DNA from: UBA1351 sp963677885
Lineage (GTDB): Bacteria > Bacillota > Clostridia > Lachnospirales > Vallitaleaceae
Direction: 5' to 3'
Length of the DNA: 64,000 nt
NCBI GenBank assembly: GCA_963677885.1
Contig: OY782500.1
Location: forward strand, 4,216,001-4,280,000
The translations under genes and the position numbers were made by a program. Under the pieces are notes generated by a model. That model did not search any database. It saw only the letters and a program-made list of their open reading frames with translations, and had not been told where the DNA came from. Shown here piece by piece: positions 25,147 through 33,751 of this stretch (its first letter is position 1; every line of letters starts with the position of its first letter).

Positions 25147-26433
25147 ATGGGACAAACATTAGCAGAGAAAATATTTGATGCACACCGTGTGGAAATGCCT
25201 TTTCCAGACACACATGTACTAAAGCTGGACAGAGTCTTTTGTCATGAGATTACAACACCGATTGCTATAACTGATTTGATGGCCAGAGGATTGGACCGGG
25301 TTTTTGACCCAAGTAAGATTAAGGCTGTTATTGATCATGTAACACCTGCCAAGGATTCAAAGACCGCTGAGCAGGGAAAGATTATTAGAGACTGGGCAAG
25401 ACGTCATGACATTAAAGACTTTTTTGATATCGGAAAGAATGGAGTCTGTCATGCTATATTTCCTGAAAAAGGATTTGTTAGACCTGGGTATACAATTATC
25501 ATGGGAGATTCACATACCTGTACCCATGGTGCTTTTGGTGCTTTTGCGGCCGGCGTGGGTACTACAGACCTTGAAGTAGGTATTCTTAAAGGAGTATGTG
25601 CCTTCCATTTCCCTAAAACCATTAAGATTGAACTGAATGGAAGTTTGAAACCGGGTGTATATGCCAAGGATGTCATTCTTTTTGTCATTAAGGAACTAAC
25701 AGTTAATGGTGCAACCAATATGGTCATTGAGTTTACAGGTCCTGTTGTAGACGCTATGAGCATGGAAGCCAGAATGACCCTGTGCAATATGGCTATTGAA
25801 GCAGGTGGAACCAGTGGTGTCTGCTATCCGGATATGACTACTGTTGAATACCTTTGGGATTATATTAAGGATGAATTTGACTCAAAAGAAGCAGCTCTTG
25901 AAGCCTATTCCAAGTGGAAGTCAGATGAAGATGCAGAATATGAGAAAGTATATACTTATGATGTATCTGAGCTTGAACCTATGGTTACTTTTGGTTACAA
26001 GCCTGATCAAGTCAAATCAGTTGCTGAGATGACCGGTGAAAAAGTAGACCAGATTTATATAGGATCTTGTACCAACGGCCGTATCGAAGACCTTAGAGAA
26101 GCGGCTAAAGTACTTAAAGATCAGACTATTCACAGTGATGTTCGAGGTATTGTAAGTCCAGCTACCCCAGCCATCTATTCACAGGCTCTTAAAGAAGGTA
26201 TTATCGAAATCTTCCAGGAAGCCGGTTTCTGTGTAACCAATCCAACCTGTGGTGCCTGTCTTGGAATGAGTAACGGCGTTTTGGCAGAGGGTGAGGTTTG
26301 TGCATCGACAACAAACAGAAACTTTAATGGTCGTATGGGTAAAGGTGGCATGGTCCACTTAATGAGCCCTGCCAGTGCTGCAGCAAGCGCAATTGCCGGA
26401 ACGATTACTAATTCACCACTCTATAAAGGATAG
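25147..26433 (+). CDS. leuC: 3-isopropylmalate dehydratase large subunit (aconitase family, LeuC/HacA type)
   Basis: 428 residues. The [4Fe-4S] cluster cysteines are in YIGSCTNGR and in NPTCGACLG, and the substrate/cluster region MGDSHTCTHGAFGAFAAGVG is intact. The short, two-subunit form is the archaeal/clostridial LeuC-HacA subgroup, which also includes 2,3-dimethylmalate dehydratase and methanogen homoaconitase. No leuA, leuB or ilv gene is adjacent, so the substrate could be isopropylmalate or a related dicarboxylic acid. Small subunit follows 9 bp later, then a LysR regulator. Confidence 0.92.
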   Translation: MGQTLAEKIFDAHRVEMPFPDTHVLKLDRVFCHEITTPIAITDLMARGLDRVFDPSKIKAVIDHVTPAKDSKTAEQGKIIRDWARRHDIKDFFDIGKNGVCHAIFPEKGFVRPGYTIIMGDSHTCTHGAFGAFAAGVGTTDLEVGILKGVCAFHFPKTIKIELNGSLKPGVYAKDVILFVIKELTVNGATNMVIEFTGPVVDAMSMEARMTLCNMAIEAGGTSGVCYPDMTTVEYLWDYIKDEFDSKEAALEAYSKWKSDEDAEYEKVYTYDVSELEPMVTFGYKPDQVKSVAEMTGEKVDQIYIGSCTNGRIEDLREAAKVLKDQTIHSDVRGIVSPATPAIYSQALKEGIIEIFQEAGFCVTNPTCGACLGMSNGVLAEGEVCASTTNRNFNGRMGKGGMVHLMSPASAAASAIAGTITNSPLYKG

Positions 26434-26442
26434 GAGGACCTG

Positions 26443-26967
26443 ATGAAAACATTTAGCGGACAGGTTTTATTTTTAGATAGAAGCGATATCAATACTGATG
26501 AAATTATTCCAGCAAAATACCTGACAGAGATTACGAAAGAAGCCTTAAAACCATACTTGCTGGAGGATTTGACCCTGGAAGGATTTGACAACGTCAATGA
26601 TATTGAGGGAAAAGCTGTTGTGGTTACCAGAGAGAATTTTGGATGTGGATCATCTAGAGAACATGCACCATGGGCTCTTGAAGTAAACGGCATCTATGTG
26701 GTCATCGCAGAAAATTTTGCTAGAATTTTTAGACAGAACATGTATAATTGTGGTATGTTTGCAATTGAACTTTCCAAAGATACGATTAACCACCTTTTTG
26801 AAACCTATAGTGGTAAGCCTACCTCTATTGCTATTGATATGGACAAGGATCTGATTGTGGTTGAATCAGAAGGTTTATCTGAAAGTATTCCTTTTGAAGT
26901 AGGAGGGTTTGACAAGACCCTTGTTAAAGAAGGCGGATGGGTCCTTTACGCAGACAAACACTACTAA
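26443..26967 (+). CDS. leuD: 3-isopropylmalate dehydratase small subunit (LeuD/HacB type)
   Basis: 174 residues forming the swivelling domain of the aconitase fold. Key motifs are DRSDINTDEIIPAKYL at the start and NFGCGSSREHAPWAL, which provides the substrate-carboxylate-binding loop. AGGAGG lies 5 nt before the ATG. Works as a heterodimer with the preceding large subunit. Confidence 0.93.
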   Translation: MKTFSGQVLFLDRSDINTDEIIPAKYLTEITKEALKPYLLEDLTLEGFDNVNDIEGKAVVVTRENFGCGSSREHAPWALEVNGIYVVIAENFARIFRQNMYNCGMFAIELSKDTINHLFETYSGKPTSIAIDMDKDLIVVESEGLSESIPFEVGGFDKTLVKEGGWVLYADKHY

Positions 26968-26983
26968 TTAGGAGCGTGAGTCC

Positions 26984-27883
26984 ATGACCATTTCCCAGTT
27001 GCGATATGTGGTTACAGTCGCAGAAAAGGGTAGTATGAATGAGGCGGCAAAGTCCCTCTTTATATCTCAGCCCAGTTTAACCAATGCTATAAAATCATTG
27101 GAGGAAGAACTGCATATTCGGATATTTAACCGAACCAACAAAGGAATCGTGGTTTCTCATGAAGGAGATGAATTTCTAGGTTACGCTAGACAGGTTCTTA
27201 ATCAGGCAGATCTTTTGCTTGACCGTTATAAGACAAAAGGCATGTCTACAAGGCGATTTTCTGTATCTACCCAGCATTATTCTTTTGCAGTGAATGCTTT
27301 TGTGGAATTGATAGAAGCCTATGGTGAGGATAATTATGATTTTACCATTAGGGAGACTCAGACCAATGAAATCATTCAGGATGTCAGCCATTTGAAAAGT
27401 GAGATTGGTGTTCTTTATCTTTCCAACCAGAATGAGACGGTGATTAAAAAGCTGTTGAAAATCAACCACCTTGATTTTGAAGAGCTTTATGTGGCAAAAC
27501 CCCATGTTTTTATCAGTGATGGACACCCATTGGCTGGTCAGGACAAAATTGAGTTAGGTGACCTGATGGACTACCCATATCTTTCCTTTGAGCAGGGTGA
27601 GTATAACTCCTTTTATTTTTCGGAGGAAATTATTTCTACCTTGGACAGGAAGAAAAATATTAAGGTTAGGGACAGGGCAACTCTTTTTAATCTCCTTATT
27701 GGCCTTAATGGCTACACCGTCAGTTCAGGGGTTATTGATGAAAAACTGAACGGACCCCATATCATTGCCAGACCTTTGATGGTAGATGAGGAAATGCATA
27801 TCGGTGTCATTACCCATAAGAAAAGTGCCAGATCAGATCTTGGGGCCTTGTATTTGGAGGCTTTAAGACGACGGTTGAAGTAA
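26984..27883 (+). CDS. LysR-family transcriptional regulator
   Basis: 299 residues. N-terminal winged HTH (about 1-60) with MTISQLRYVVTVAEKGSMNE and AAKSLFISQPSLTNAIKSLEEE, then a two-lobed effector domain. It is the last gene of the leuC-leuD transcript (16-bp gap), an unusual co-directional placement for LysR proteins, which often diverge from targets. A branched-chain intermediate could be the effector. A strong terminator follows. Confidence 0.94.
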   Translation: MTISQLRYVVTVAEKGSMNEAAKSLFISQPSLTNAIKSLEEELHIRIFNRTNKGIVVSHEGDEFLGYARQVLNQADLLLDRYKTKGMSTRRFSVSTQHYSFAVNAFVELIEAYGEDNYDFTIRETQTNEIIQDVSHLKSEIGVLYLSNQNETVIKKLLKINHLDFEELYVAKPHVFISDGHPLAGQDKIELGDLMDYPYLSFEQGEYNSFYFSEEIISTLDRKKNIKVRDRATLFNLLIGLNGYTVSSGVIDEKLNGPHIIARPLMVDEEMHIGVITHKKSARSDLGALYLEALRRRLK

Positions 27884-27914
27884 TTATAATTTCCAGCAAT
27901 GACTGGTATATATT

Positions 27915-27957
27915 AATAAACAAATGAAGATTTCCCCTTCATTTGTTTATTTTTTTG
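27915..27957 (+). terminator. Intrinsic terminator after the LysR gene
   Basis: AATAAACAAATGAAG (27915-27929) pairs with CTTCATTTGTTTATT (27937-27951) and runs into a T tract. Confidence 0.9.
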
Positions 27958-27958
27958 G

Positions 27959-28120
27959 TATAATGAATCTATGAGCGATTAGAGGCGGCAAGTGAATCTT
28001 TCTGGATGTTCTTGCTCAAGTATCACACTTAGTGGTTATCAAAAGAGAATTATTATTGAATGATAATTCTTTTTGTGCTATTATTAAGTGGTCAAGATAC
28101 TAAATAATTTGGAGGTTTAT
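27959..28120 (+). promoter_or_regulatory. Leader region of the DAK2-DegV gene
   Basis: A TATAAT (27959-27964) directly follows the terminator, leaving an untranslated leader of about 150 nt. It holds an A/T-rich hairpin AGAATTAT...ATAATTCT ending in TTTTT (about 28045-28077), which resembles a weak intrinsic terminator upstream of the ribosome site GGAGG. I recognise no known riboswitch. Confidence 0.4.
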
Positions 28121-29917
28121 ATGGGATATGTTTTAAACTCTTTAAATGGTGAGCACATTTATCATGCTTTTTTAAACGGAGCGCATAAGATCATTAAGAA
28201 CCGAAATGACCTGAACAGGATTAATGTTTTTCCGGTCCAGGACGGAGACACCGGTAATAACCTTTCATCCATGATGAAAACCATTATTGATGAAGCAGAA
28301 TATAAAGAAACAGTCAAAGAAACCTTGGAATCCTTATCTGAGGCAGCTCTTAAAGGAGCCAGAGGGAATTCAGGAATTATTTTTGCCCAGTATATAAATG
28401 GACTAAGTCTTGAAAGCGACCATGCTTCCAGTATTTCCATTAATGATTATGCAAAAGCATCAAGGAAAGCTGTGGATTATGCTTATGAGTCTATTGAGAA
28501 TCCAGTAGAAGGAACCATGATTACAGTTATGCGTGAATGGGGACATGCTCTTAGCGAGGAACAGATTGATGAGTCCAATGCACACACCATGATTCAGAAG
28601 GCAAAAGAACGGTTGAACGATGCATTGACAAAGACCCAATTTCAACTGAATGAGCTTAAACAGGCTAAAGTTGTTGATGCTGGAGCCAAAGGCTTTACAC
28701 TTTTTATACACGGTATCATTGAATACTTTTCTACCGGTGAAGTATCTGTTGAGGCTATAGATGAAATGGATCTTCAATTAACGGCAGAGGAGATTCCACA
28801 CCATCATGAGGAAGACCTTACTTACCGATACTGTACAGAATGTATGATTGAGGGAGATGGCCTGGATGAAAAGTTCATTCGGCAAACCCTAAAGCCTATG
28901 GGTGATTCCATGATTGTCGCCAAAGGAAAAAAACGGGCGAGAATTCATATTCATACAGACCAGCCGGATAAAGTTTTTGAAAAACTATATAGTCAGGGTA
29001 AAATTCTATACCCAAAAGTAGATGATATGATAAAACAGAAGGATATTGTTACCAACCGTAAATATGATATTGCCTTAGTCACGGATTCCATAGCAGATAT
29101 ACCAAAGGAAGTTATCGAAAGTGACCAGATCCATATCATTAATTTAAGTATTCTTTTTGAAGACAATACTTTTATTGATCGGTTGACCATAAAGCCAAAA
29201 CAGATTTTAGCCATATCCAGAGACTCCCACAAACTGCCGACTTCTTCTTTGCCAGACCAGAAGAATATTGAGAATTTACTGAACTATTTGAAGTCCTACT
29301 ATCAATCAGCAATTATCCTTTCCGTATCAAAGGAACTTAGCGGAACCTACAGTGCACTGGTTAAGGCCTGTGATAAGATGAGATCCGAATCTTTTAAGGT
29401 GGAAGTTATTGATACCAAGCAGAACTCAGGTGCTCAGGGTCTCCTGGTTTATAAGGGTGCCGCTATGATTCGAAGTGGTTATGCCTTCGAAGAAATTGTA
29501 GCCAGTTTGAGACAAGCTGTTCCACGAAGTAAGATTCTTGTTAGAGTTCTTCAGTTGGACAATATGGTTAAGTCGGGAAGACTGAGTACCAGAGCCGGCA
29601 AAATCGGAAAGAGAATTGGACTGAAACCCATAGTTACACTTGATGAGGAGGGGAAAGGTGGACTATTTACAGTGGCTTTTTCAACAAAGGGAAGTCTTAG
29701 GAAATTGGTTAAGCATATAGAGAAACTAGCAGGTGATCAGCGGATTGAGTCTTATAACATCGTTCACATCAATAATTATGAAGAGGCTAAGACTTTTAGT
29801 GATACATTCACAAAAATAATCGGAAAGGCTCCGGAGTATATTGAAGAGACCTCCTCTATAGTAGCTGTCGGAGCAGGAGAAGGTGCTGTAGCTTTATCTT
29901 ATATTTTGAAGGAATAG
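28121..29917 (+). CDS. DAK2 (FakA-like) - DegV (FakB-like) fusion protein
   Basis: 598 residues. About 1-190 is a DAK2/DhaL-type nucleotide-binding domain with metal-binding aspartates Asp41 and Asp43 in FPVQDGDTGNN. About 200-300 matches the FakA middle domain (RYCTECMIEGDGL, ARIHIHTDQPDKVF). About 314-598 is a complete DegV/FakB fatty-acid-binding domain (ALVTDSIADIP, LSGTYSALVKA). FakA and FakB normally form a fatty acid kinase; this places kinase and carrier in one chain. The ATG at 28121 follows GGAGG; a longer in-frame extension is unlikely. Confidence 0.92.
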   Translation: MGYVLNSLNGEHIYHAFLNGAHKIIKNRNDLNRINVFPVQDGDTGNNLSSMMKTIIDEAEYKETVKETLESLSEAALKGARGNSGIIFAQYINGLSLESDHASSISINDYAKASRKAVDYAYESIENPVEGTMITVMREWGHALSEEQIDESNAHTMIQKAKERLNDALTKTQFQLNELKQAKVVDAGAKGFTLFIHGIIEYFSTGEVSVEAIDEMDLQLTAEEIPHHHEEDLTYRYCTECMIEGDGLDEKFIRQTLKPMGDSMIVAKGKKRARIHIHTDQPDKVFEKLYSQGKILYPKVDDMIKQKDIVTNRKYDIALVTDSIADIPKEVIESDQIHIINLSILFEDNTFIDRLTIKPKQILAISRDSHKLPTSSLPDQKNIENLLNYLKSYYQSAIILSVSKELSGTYSALVKACDKMRSESFKVEVIDTKQNSGAQGLLVYKGAAMIRSGYAFEEIVASLRQAVPRSKILVRVLQLDNMVKSGRLSTRAGKIGKRIGLKPIVTLDEEGKGGLFTVAFSTKGSLRKLVKHIEKLAGDQRIESYNIVHINNYEEAKTFSDTFTKIIGKAPEYIEETSSIVAVGAGEGAVALSYILKE

Positions 29918-29927
29918 GGTGAAGGAC

Positions 29928-30899
29928 ATGGAAGAGAGATTTGCAAGACCCAGAATATTTGTCAGTAAGTGTTTGGAATTTGATGCATGTAGGTATGATG
30001 GAAGCATGATCGGAAATGATTTTATCAAAAAACTGAAGGATTATGTGGATATGGTGACAGTATGTCCTGAAGTGTCCATAGGCATGTCTGTTCCAAGAGA
30101 AGCGGTTAGGGTCATCAGAAGCAAGGATGGAACTCGTTTGGTTGCATCCTATAAGGGAACCGATTACACAGACCAGATGACTGAATTTGCTAAAAACTAT
30201 ATCAAAGACCTGGAAGGCCTTGATTTACATGGAGCAATTCTTAAGTCCCGTTCGCCCTCCTGTGGTATTAAGGATGTCAAGACCTATCCAGGCCTAGGAA
30301 GAGTCCCGGCAACCGGGGATAAGACAACAGGATATTTTGGACGACAGGTTGTAACATTGGGTATACCTATGGAAGATGAAGGTAGGCTTTCAAACTTTAA
30401 CATAAGGGAACACTTTCTGACCAGAATTTATACCCTGGCTGATTTTGACGGGGTTAAAGCCATAGGAACCATGAAGGCCCTAATTGATTTTCAGAGCAGG
30501 AACAAATATCTCCTCATGTCCTATAATCAAACAGGACAAAAAAAATTAGGTAAAATTGTTGCCAATCATGAAGGGAAGTCTCTTGATAAGGTTTTAAGCC
30601 TTTATCAAGAAGCTTTAAACCACTGCTTATCAAGACCCCTTAGAAGAAAGACCAACATCAATATGCTCCTTCATATTTTTGGCTATTTTAAAGAAGAATT
30701 GACCAAGGATGAAAAAGTATATTTTCTGGATACTTTGGAGGCCTACCAAACAGAACAAATGCCATACCTTGTCCCTCTAAATTTGCTGAAATCATGGGTG
30801 GTACGTTTTAATCAGGATTATCTAATGATGCAGACAATTTTTGAGCCATTTCCTAAGGAGCTTTTGGTACTCAATGATTCTGGTAAGGGTCGTGTCTGA
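29928..30899 (+). CDS. DUF523-DUF1722 (YbgA) fusion protein
   Basis: 323 residues. The N-terminal DUF523 part (about 1-150) carries the three conserved cysteine sites KCLEFDACRYDG, VCPEV and RSPSCG. In TudS-type members of DUF523 these cysteines hold a [4Fe-4S] cluster used for desulfidation of thiouracil. The C-terminal YbgA/DUF1722 part (about 185-310) is helical. Function of the fusion is not established. A GTG at 29919 is an alternative start. It lies 10 bp after the DAK2-DegV gene, likely the same transcript. Confidence 0.92.
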   Translation: MEERFARPRIFVSKCLEFDACRYDGSMIGNDFIKKLKDYVDMVTVCPEVSIGMSVPREAVRVIRSKDGTRLVASYKGTDYTDQMTEFAKNYIKDLEGLDLHGAILKSRSPSCGIKDVKTYPGLGRVPATGDKTTGYFGRQVVTLGIPMEDEGRLSNFNIREHFLTRIYTLADFDGVKAIGTMKALIDFQSRNKYLLMSYNQTGQKKLGKIVANHEGKSLDKVLSLYQEALNHCLSRPLRRKTNINMLLHIFGYFKEELTKDEKVYFLDTLEAYQTEQMPYLVPLNLLKSWVVRFNQDYLMMQTIFEPFPKELLVLNDSGKGRV

Positions 30900-30962
30900 C
30901 TTGTATTAAATATTAATTAAGGGTAAAATATGAGTAAGAGAGGGACACCTGTGAGGTAGACA

Positions 30963-32570
30963 ATGGATGTTAGGACAGTATATTTAATCTTTATTATTAT
31001 AAATTTTGGCATACTGGGTGTAGCAACTTTTGTATGGTTCCAGAATAAAAAGTATTTCAAGGGCATATTTTGGTGGATAATTGGATTGTTCACCCAGCAA
31101 ATCGGTATGATTTTTATTATCGGTTATGAAACGTTGCCTAAATTTGTCAGCGTTGGCCTGTCCAATGCTCTCTTTGTCTTCACCATACCGATTTATATCT
31201 ATGTTATTGGCATGGTTTCTAAAATTCATATTCCAAACAGAAGTAATTTTATCATTGCATCACTGTCGACTGCTGGCATATTCTATTTTACTCTTTTGGA
31301 TGATCGTCTTATTCCACGGGTTGTCCTGGTGTCCTGTGCTATGATTTTGTATAGTGGTTTTACCCTTTATAAATTCATTAGGGAAAAGATAAGAATGAAT
31401 TACTGCCGTGGTGGAATTGCCATTTTAACCTTTGTTTTATTGGGTCTGATTTTTCTTGTTAGACTGGTTTATTATGTGGTGGAAAAACCTGAAGAAGGGG
31501 CTTTTTATCTATTAGGTATTGAGCTGTTTGTATCTATTGGAGTCATGGTCATCAACGTACTTTTGATTTCTACTTTGAGTTTGCTCCTAAATGGTGTTTA
31601 CCTGCGGCAAATGGAAAACCACGAGAAGGAAGTCAATAAAGTCCTCGATAAGACCAAAAAGCTGGCCCAAACAGATGAGTTGACCGGTATTGCCAATAGA
31701 CGATATTTTAATTCGGTTATATTTAATGAGATGAAGCGGTCTAACCGGTATGGCGGTAAATTGGCCTTAATCTTGGTGGATATCGATTTGTTTAAAAATG
31801 TCAATGATTCCTATGGGCACGATGTTGGAGATAAGGTTCTGGTCAAGCTGGCAAAAACCCTGAAAGACAACATTAGGCATTCGGATATGGTTGCCAGATG
31901 GGGTGGAGAAGAGTTTGCAGTTATCTTGACTGAATCCGATATGGATATTGCAAGGATAGTGGCTGAAAAACTAAGAAATGCTGTAGAAAATATGACTTTT
32001 GACCAGGCCTTTCGGATAACGGCATCTTTTGGACTAGCGGAAAGGCTCCCCGGAGAATCTTATTCATCCTGGTTCAAGAAGGCTGATAACGCTATGTTTG
32101 ATGCCAAGAACAATGGACGAAATAGAGTTGAGTATTGTGATGCAGTCTATGATATTGAAGAAAAACTGAAATCGATTCATTTTGATGAGAATTATATCTC
32201 TGGAATTAAATCTGTTGACGAGGAGCATGAGGCTTTAGTCAACCAACTAAGAAGGATCTATCAAGAGGAAGGCGATTATACACAGATGCTAGATCAGGTG
32301 AAGCTATTAATTGATCTAACAGAAGAGCATTTTAATAGCGAAGAAAAAGTCATGATGGAAGAAGAATTCCCCTATATTGACAATCACAAAATAGCCCATG
32401 AGGAACTTCTTGATAATGCCAAACGCTTAATTGACGGAATTAGAAATATTAAGGATATCAGTTCAAAAAGTGTGGCTTATGTGCTGCAGGAGTTGGTCAT
32501 CGAGCACATGATCAATGAAGACTCTGAATTTATGGAATATATTAAAAACAAGAAAACTGCTGGACCTTAA
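30963..32570 (+). CDS. Membrane diguanylate cyclase with C-terminal hemerythrin domain
   Basis: 535 residues: about seven TM helices (residues 5-220), a GGDEF domain (about 228-385) with GGEEF at 314-318 and an RxxD inhibitory site (Arg305-Asp308), and a bacteriohemerythrin domain (about 400-530). The diiron ligands are visible in DEEHEALV, EEHFNSEEKVM, DNHKIAHEELL and EHMINEDSEFM. It should make c-di-GMP under control of a membrane sensor and of oxygen, redox state or iron sensed by the diiron site. Its last codons and stop form one arm and the loop of a terminator shared with the convergent antiporter gene. Confidence 0.95.
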   Translation: MDVRTVYLIFIIINFGILGVATFVWFQNKKYFKGIFWWIIGLFTQQIGMIFIIGYETLPKFVSVGLSNALFVFTIPIYIYVIGMVSKIHIPNRSNFIIASLSTAGIFYFTLLDDRLIPRVVLVSCAMILYSGFTLYKFIREKIRMNYCRGGIAILTFVLLGLIFLVRLVYYVVEKPEEGAFYLLGIELFVSIGVMVINVLLISTLSLLLNGVYLRQMENHEKEVNKVLDKTKKLAQTDELTGIANRRYFNSVIFNEMKRSNRYGGKLALILVDIDLFKNVNDSYGHDVGDKVLVKLAKTLKDNIRHSDMVARWGGEEFAVILTESDMDIARIVAEKLRNAVENMTFDQAFRITASFGLAERLPGESYSSWFKKADNAMFDAKNNGRNRVEYCDAVYDIEEKLKSIHFDENYISGIKSVDEEHEALVNQLRRIYQEEGDYTQMLDQVKLLIDLTEEHFNSEEKVMMEEEFPYIDNHKIAHEELLDNAKRLIDGIRNIKDISSKSVAYVLQELVIEHMINEDSEFMEYIKNKKTAGP

Positions 32571-32582
32571 TCCAGCAGTTTT
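32553..32582. terminator. Bidirectional terminator inside two convergent overlapping genes
   Basis: AAAACTGCTGGA (32553-32564) and TCCAGCAGTTTT (32571-32582) form a perfect 12-bp stem. The loop CCTTAA contains stop-codon bases of both the GGDEF gene (ends 32570) and the antiporter gene (ends 32567 on the minus strand). Confidence 0.92.
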
Positions 32583-33739
32583 TTATATCCTTTATCAATA
32601 CCAACAGCGCCGATAGGTGCTGTTATAAGTATAGCAAGTACGGCCATGACAAGTATGGTGTTACCGGCTGCAACACCCTCAGCCAGTGGAATCGAACCAA
32701 TTGCCGCCTGTACCGTTGCTTTTGGCAAGTAGGAGATGGAGCAAAAGATTTTTTCTTTCCAGTTAAGAGGTGTCCTGATTAATGAAATCAATACACCTAT
32801 AATTCGTAAAATCAGTCCGGCCAGTAGAATCAGTATGGAATAAAAACCTGCCTGTGAAATATAAGAAATATCAACAGCTGCCCCAACCAGAACGAAAAGA
32901 ATGATTTCGGCACCTACCCAGATTTTTCCAAACTTATTCTTTAGGCGAAGAGCCAAAGGCTGGTAAAAACTTAAGATAGAAGCCCCCATTGCCATAATGG
33001 CAAGAAGTCCTGACAGTGGGATGTAATCTTCAAGGAAACCTTCAAGGGCAATAAGAAAAAATGCCAGGGAGAAGAGTATCATAACCTTAACTGTGTCTCT
33101 AACATGTAAGCGTTTGAAGAGGACAACCAAGGCGTATCCCAGTCCTATACCTAAAAGTATACCTGTAATAATTGAGACAGGTACTTTTATCAGGTCTTGG
33201 AAGTGAAAGCTTTCACCACCATACATATTCATAAAAGATGCAAAAAGAACAATAACGTAAATATCGTCTACAGAAGCACCTGCCATGATCAGTTGGGGAA
33301 TTGAGTTTTTCTTGCCAATTCCACGGTCGATCAGATGTATCATTCTAGGAACAACAACAGCTGGTGAAACAGCTGCTATGACTGTACCAAGTATGGCTCC
33401 TTCCAGGAGGCTGATACCAAGCAATCTTGGAGCCAGCCAGGTAATGATACCTATTTCGAGGGTGGCAGGAATGAAGCACATGAGTATTGCCGGCCGCCCA
33501 ACCCTTTTAAGATCTTCTATATCAAGGGACAAACCAGCTCGTATAAGGATAACGATTAAGGCAATCTTTCGAAGGTCTGCAGATATTGCAAGTATATCTG
33601 TGTCAATCCAATCCAGAACATAGGGACCCAGGATAACACCGGTTAGAATCATACCAAGTAGAGAAGGAATATTAAGTTTTTTTAGTAGACCACCTAGGAT
33701 AAGAGCTAGTGTTAGGATGAGGCCAAGACTTAATAACAT
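32567..33739 (-). CDS. Cation:proton antiporter (CPA-type, KefB/NhaP-like)
   Basis: 390 residues with about 12 TM helices and no cytosolic regulatory domain. The N-terminal LLKKLNIPSLLGMILTGVILGP, the broken-helix region (AVSPAVVVPRM) and GASVDDIYVIVLFA with its acidic pair are characteristic of Na+(K+)/H+ exchangers. Length is that of the membrane domain alone. It overlaps the GGDEF gene by 4 bp at the 3' end and is preceded on its strand by a CofE-like gene 12 bp away. Confidence 0.93.
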   Translation of the reverse strand: MLLSLGLILTLALILGGLLKKLNIPSLLGMILTGVILGPYVLDWIDTDILAISADLRKIALIVILIRAGLSLDIEDLKRVGRPAILMCFIPATLEIGIITWLAPRLLGISLLEGAILGTVIAAVSPAVVVPRMIHLIDRGIGKKNSIPQLIMAGASVDDIYVIVLFASFMNMYGGESFHFQDLIKVPVSIITGILLGIGLGYALVVLFKRLHVRDTVKVMILFSLAFFLIALEGFLEDYIPLSGLLAIMAMGASILSFYQPLALRLKNKFGKIWVGAEIILFVLVGAAVDISYISQAGFYSILILLAGLILRIIGVLISLIRTPLNWKEKIFCSISYLPKATVQAAIGSIPLAEGVAAGNTILVMAVLAILITAPIGAVGIDKGYKKLLD

Positions 33740-33751
33740 ATGAAATTCCCC

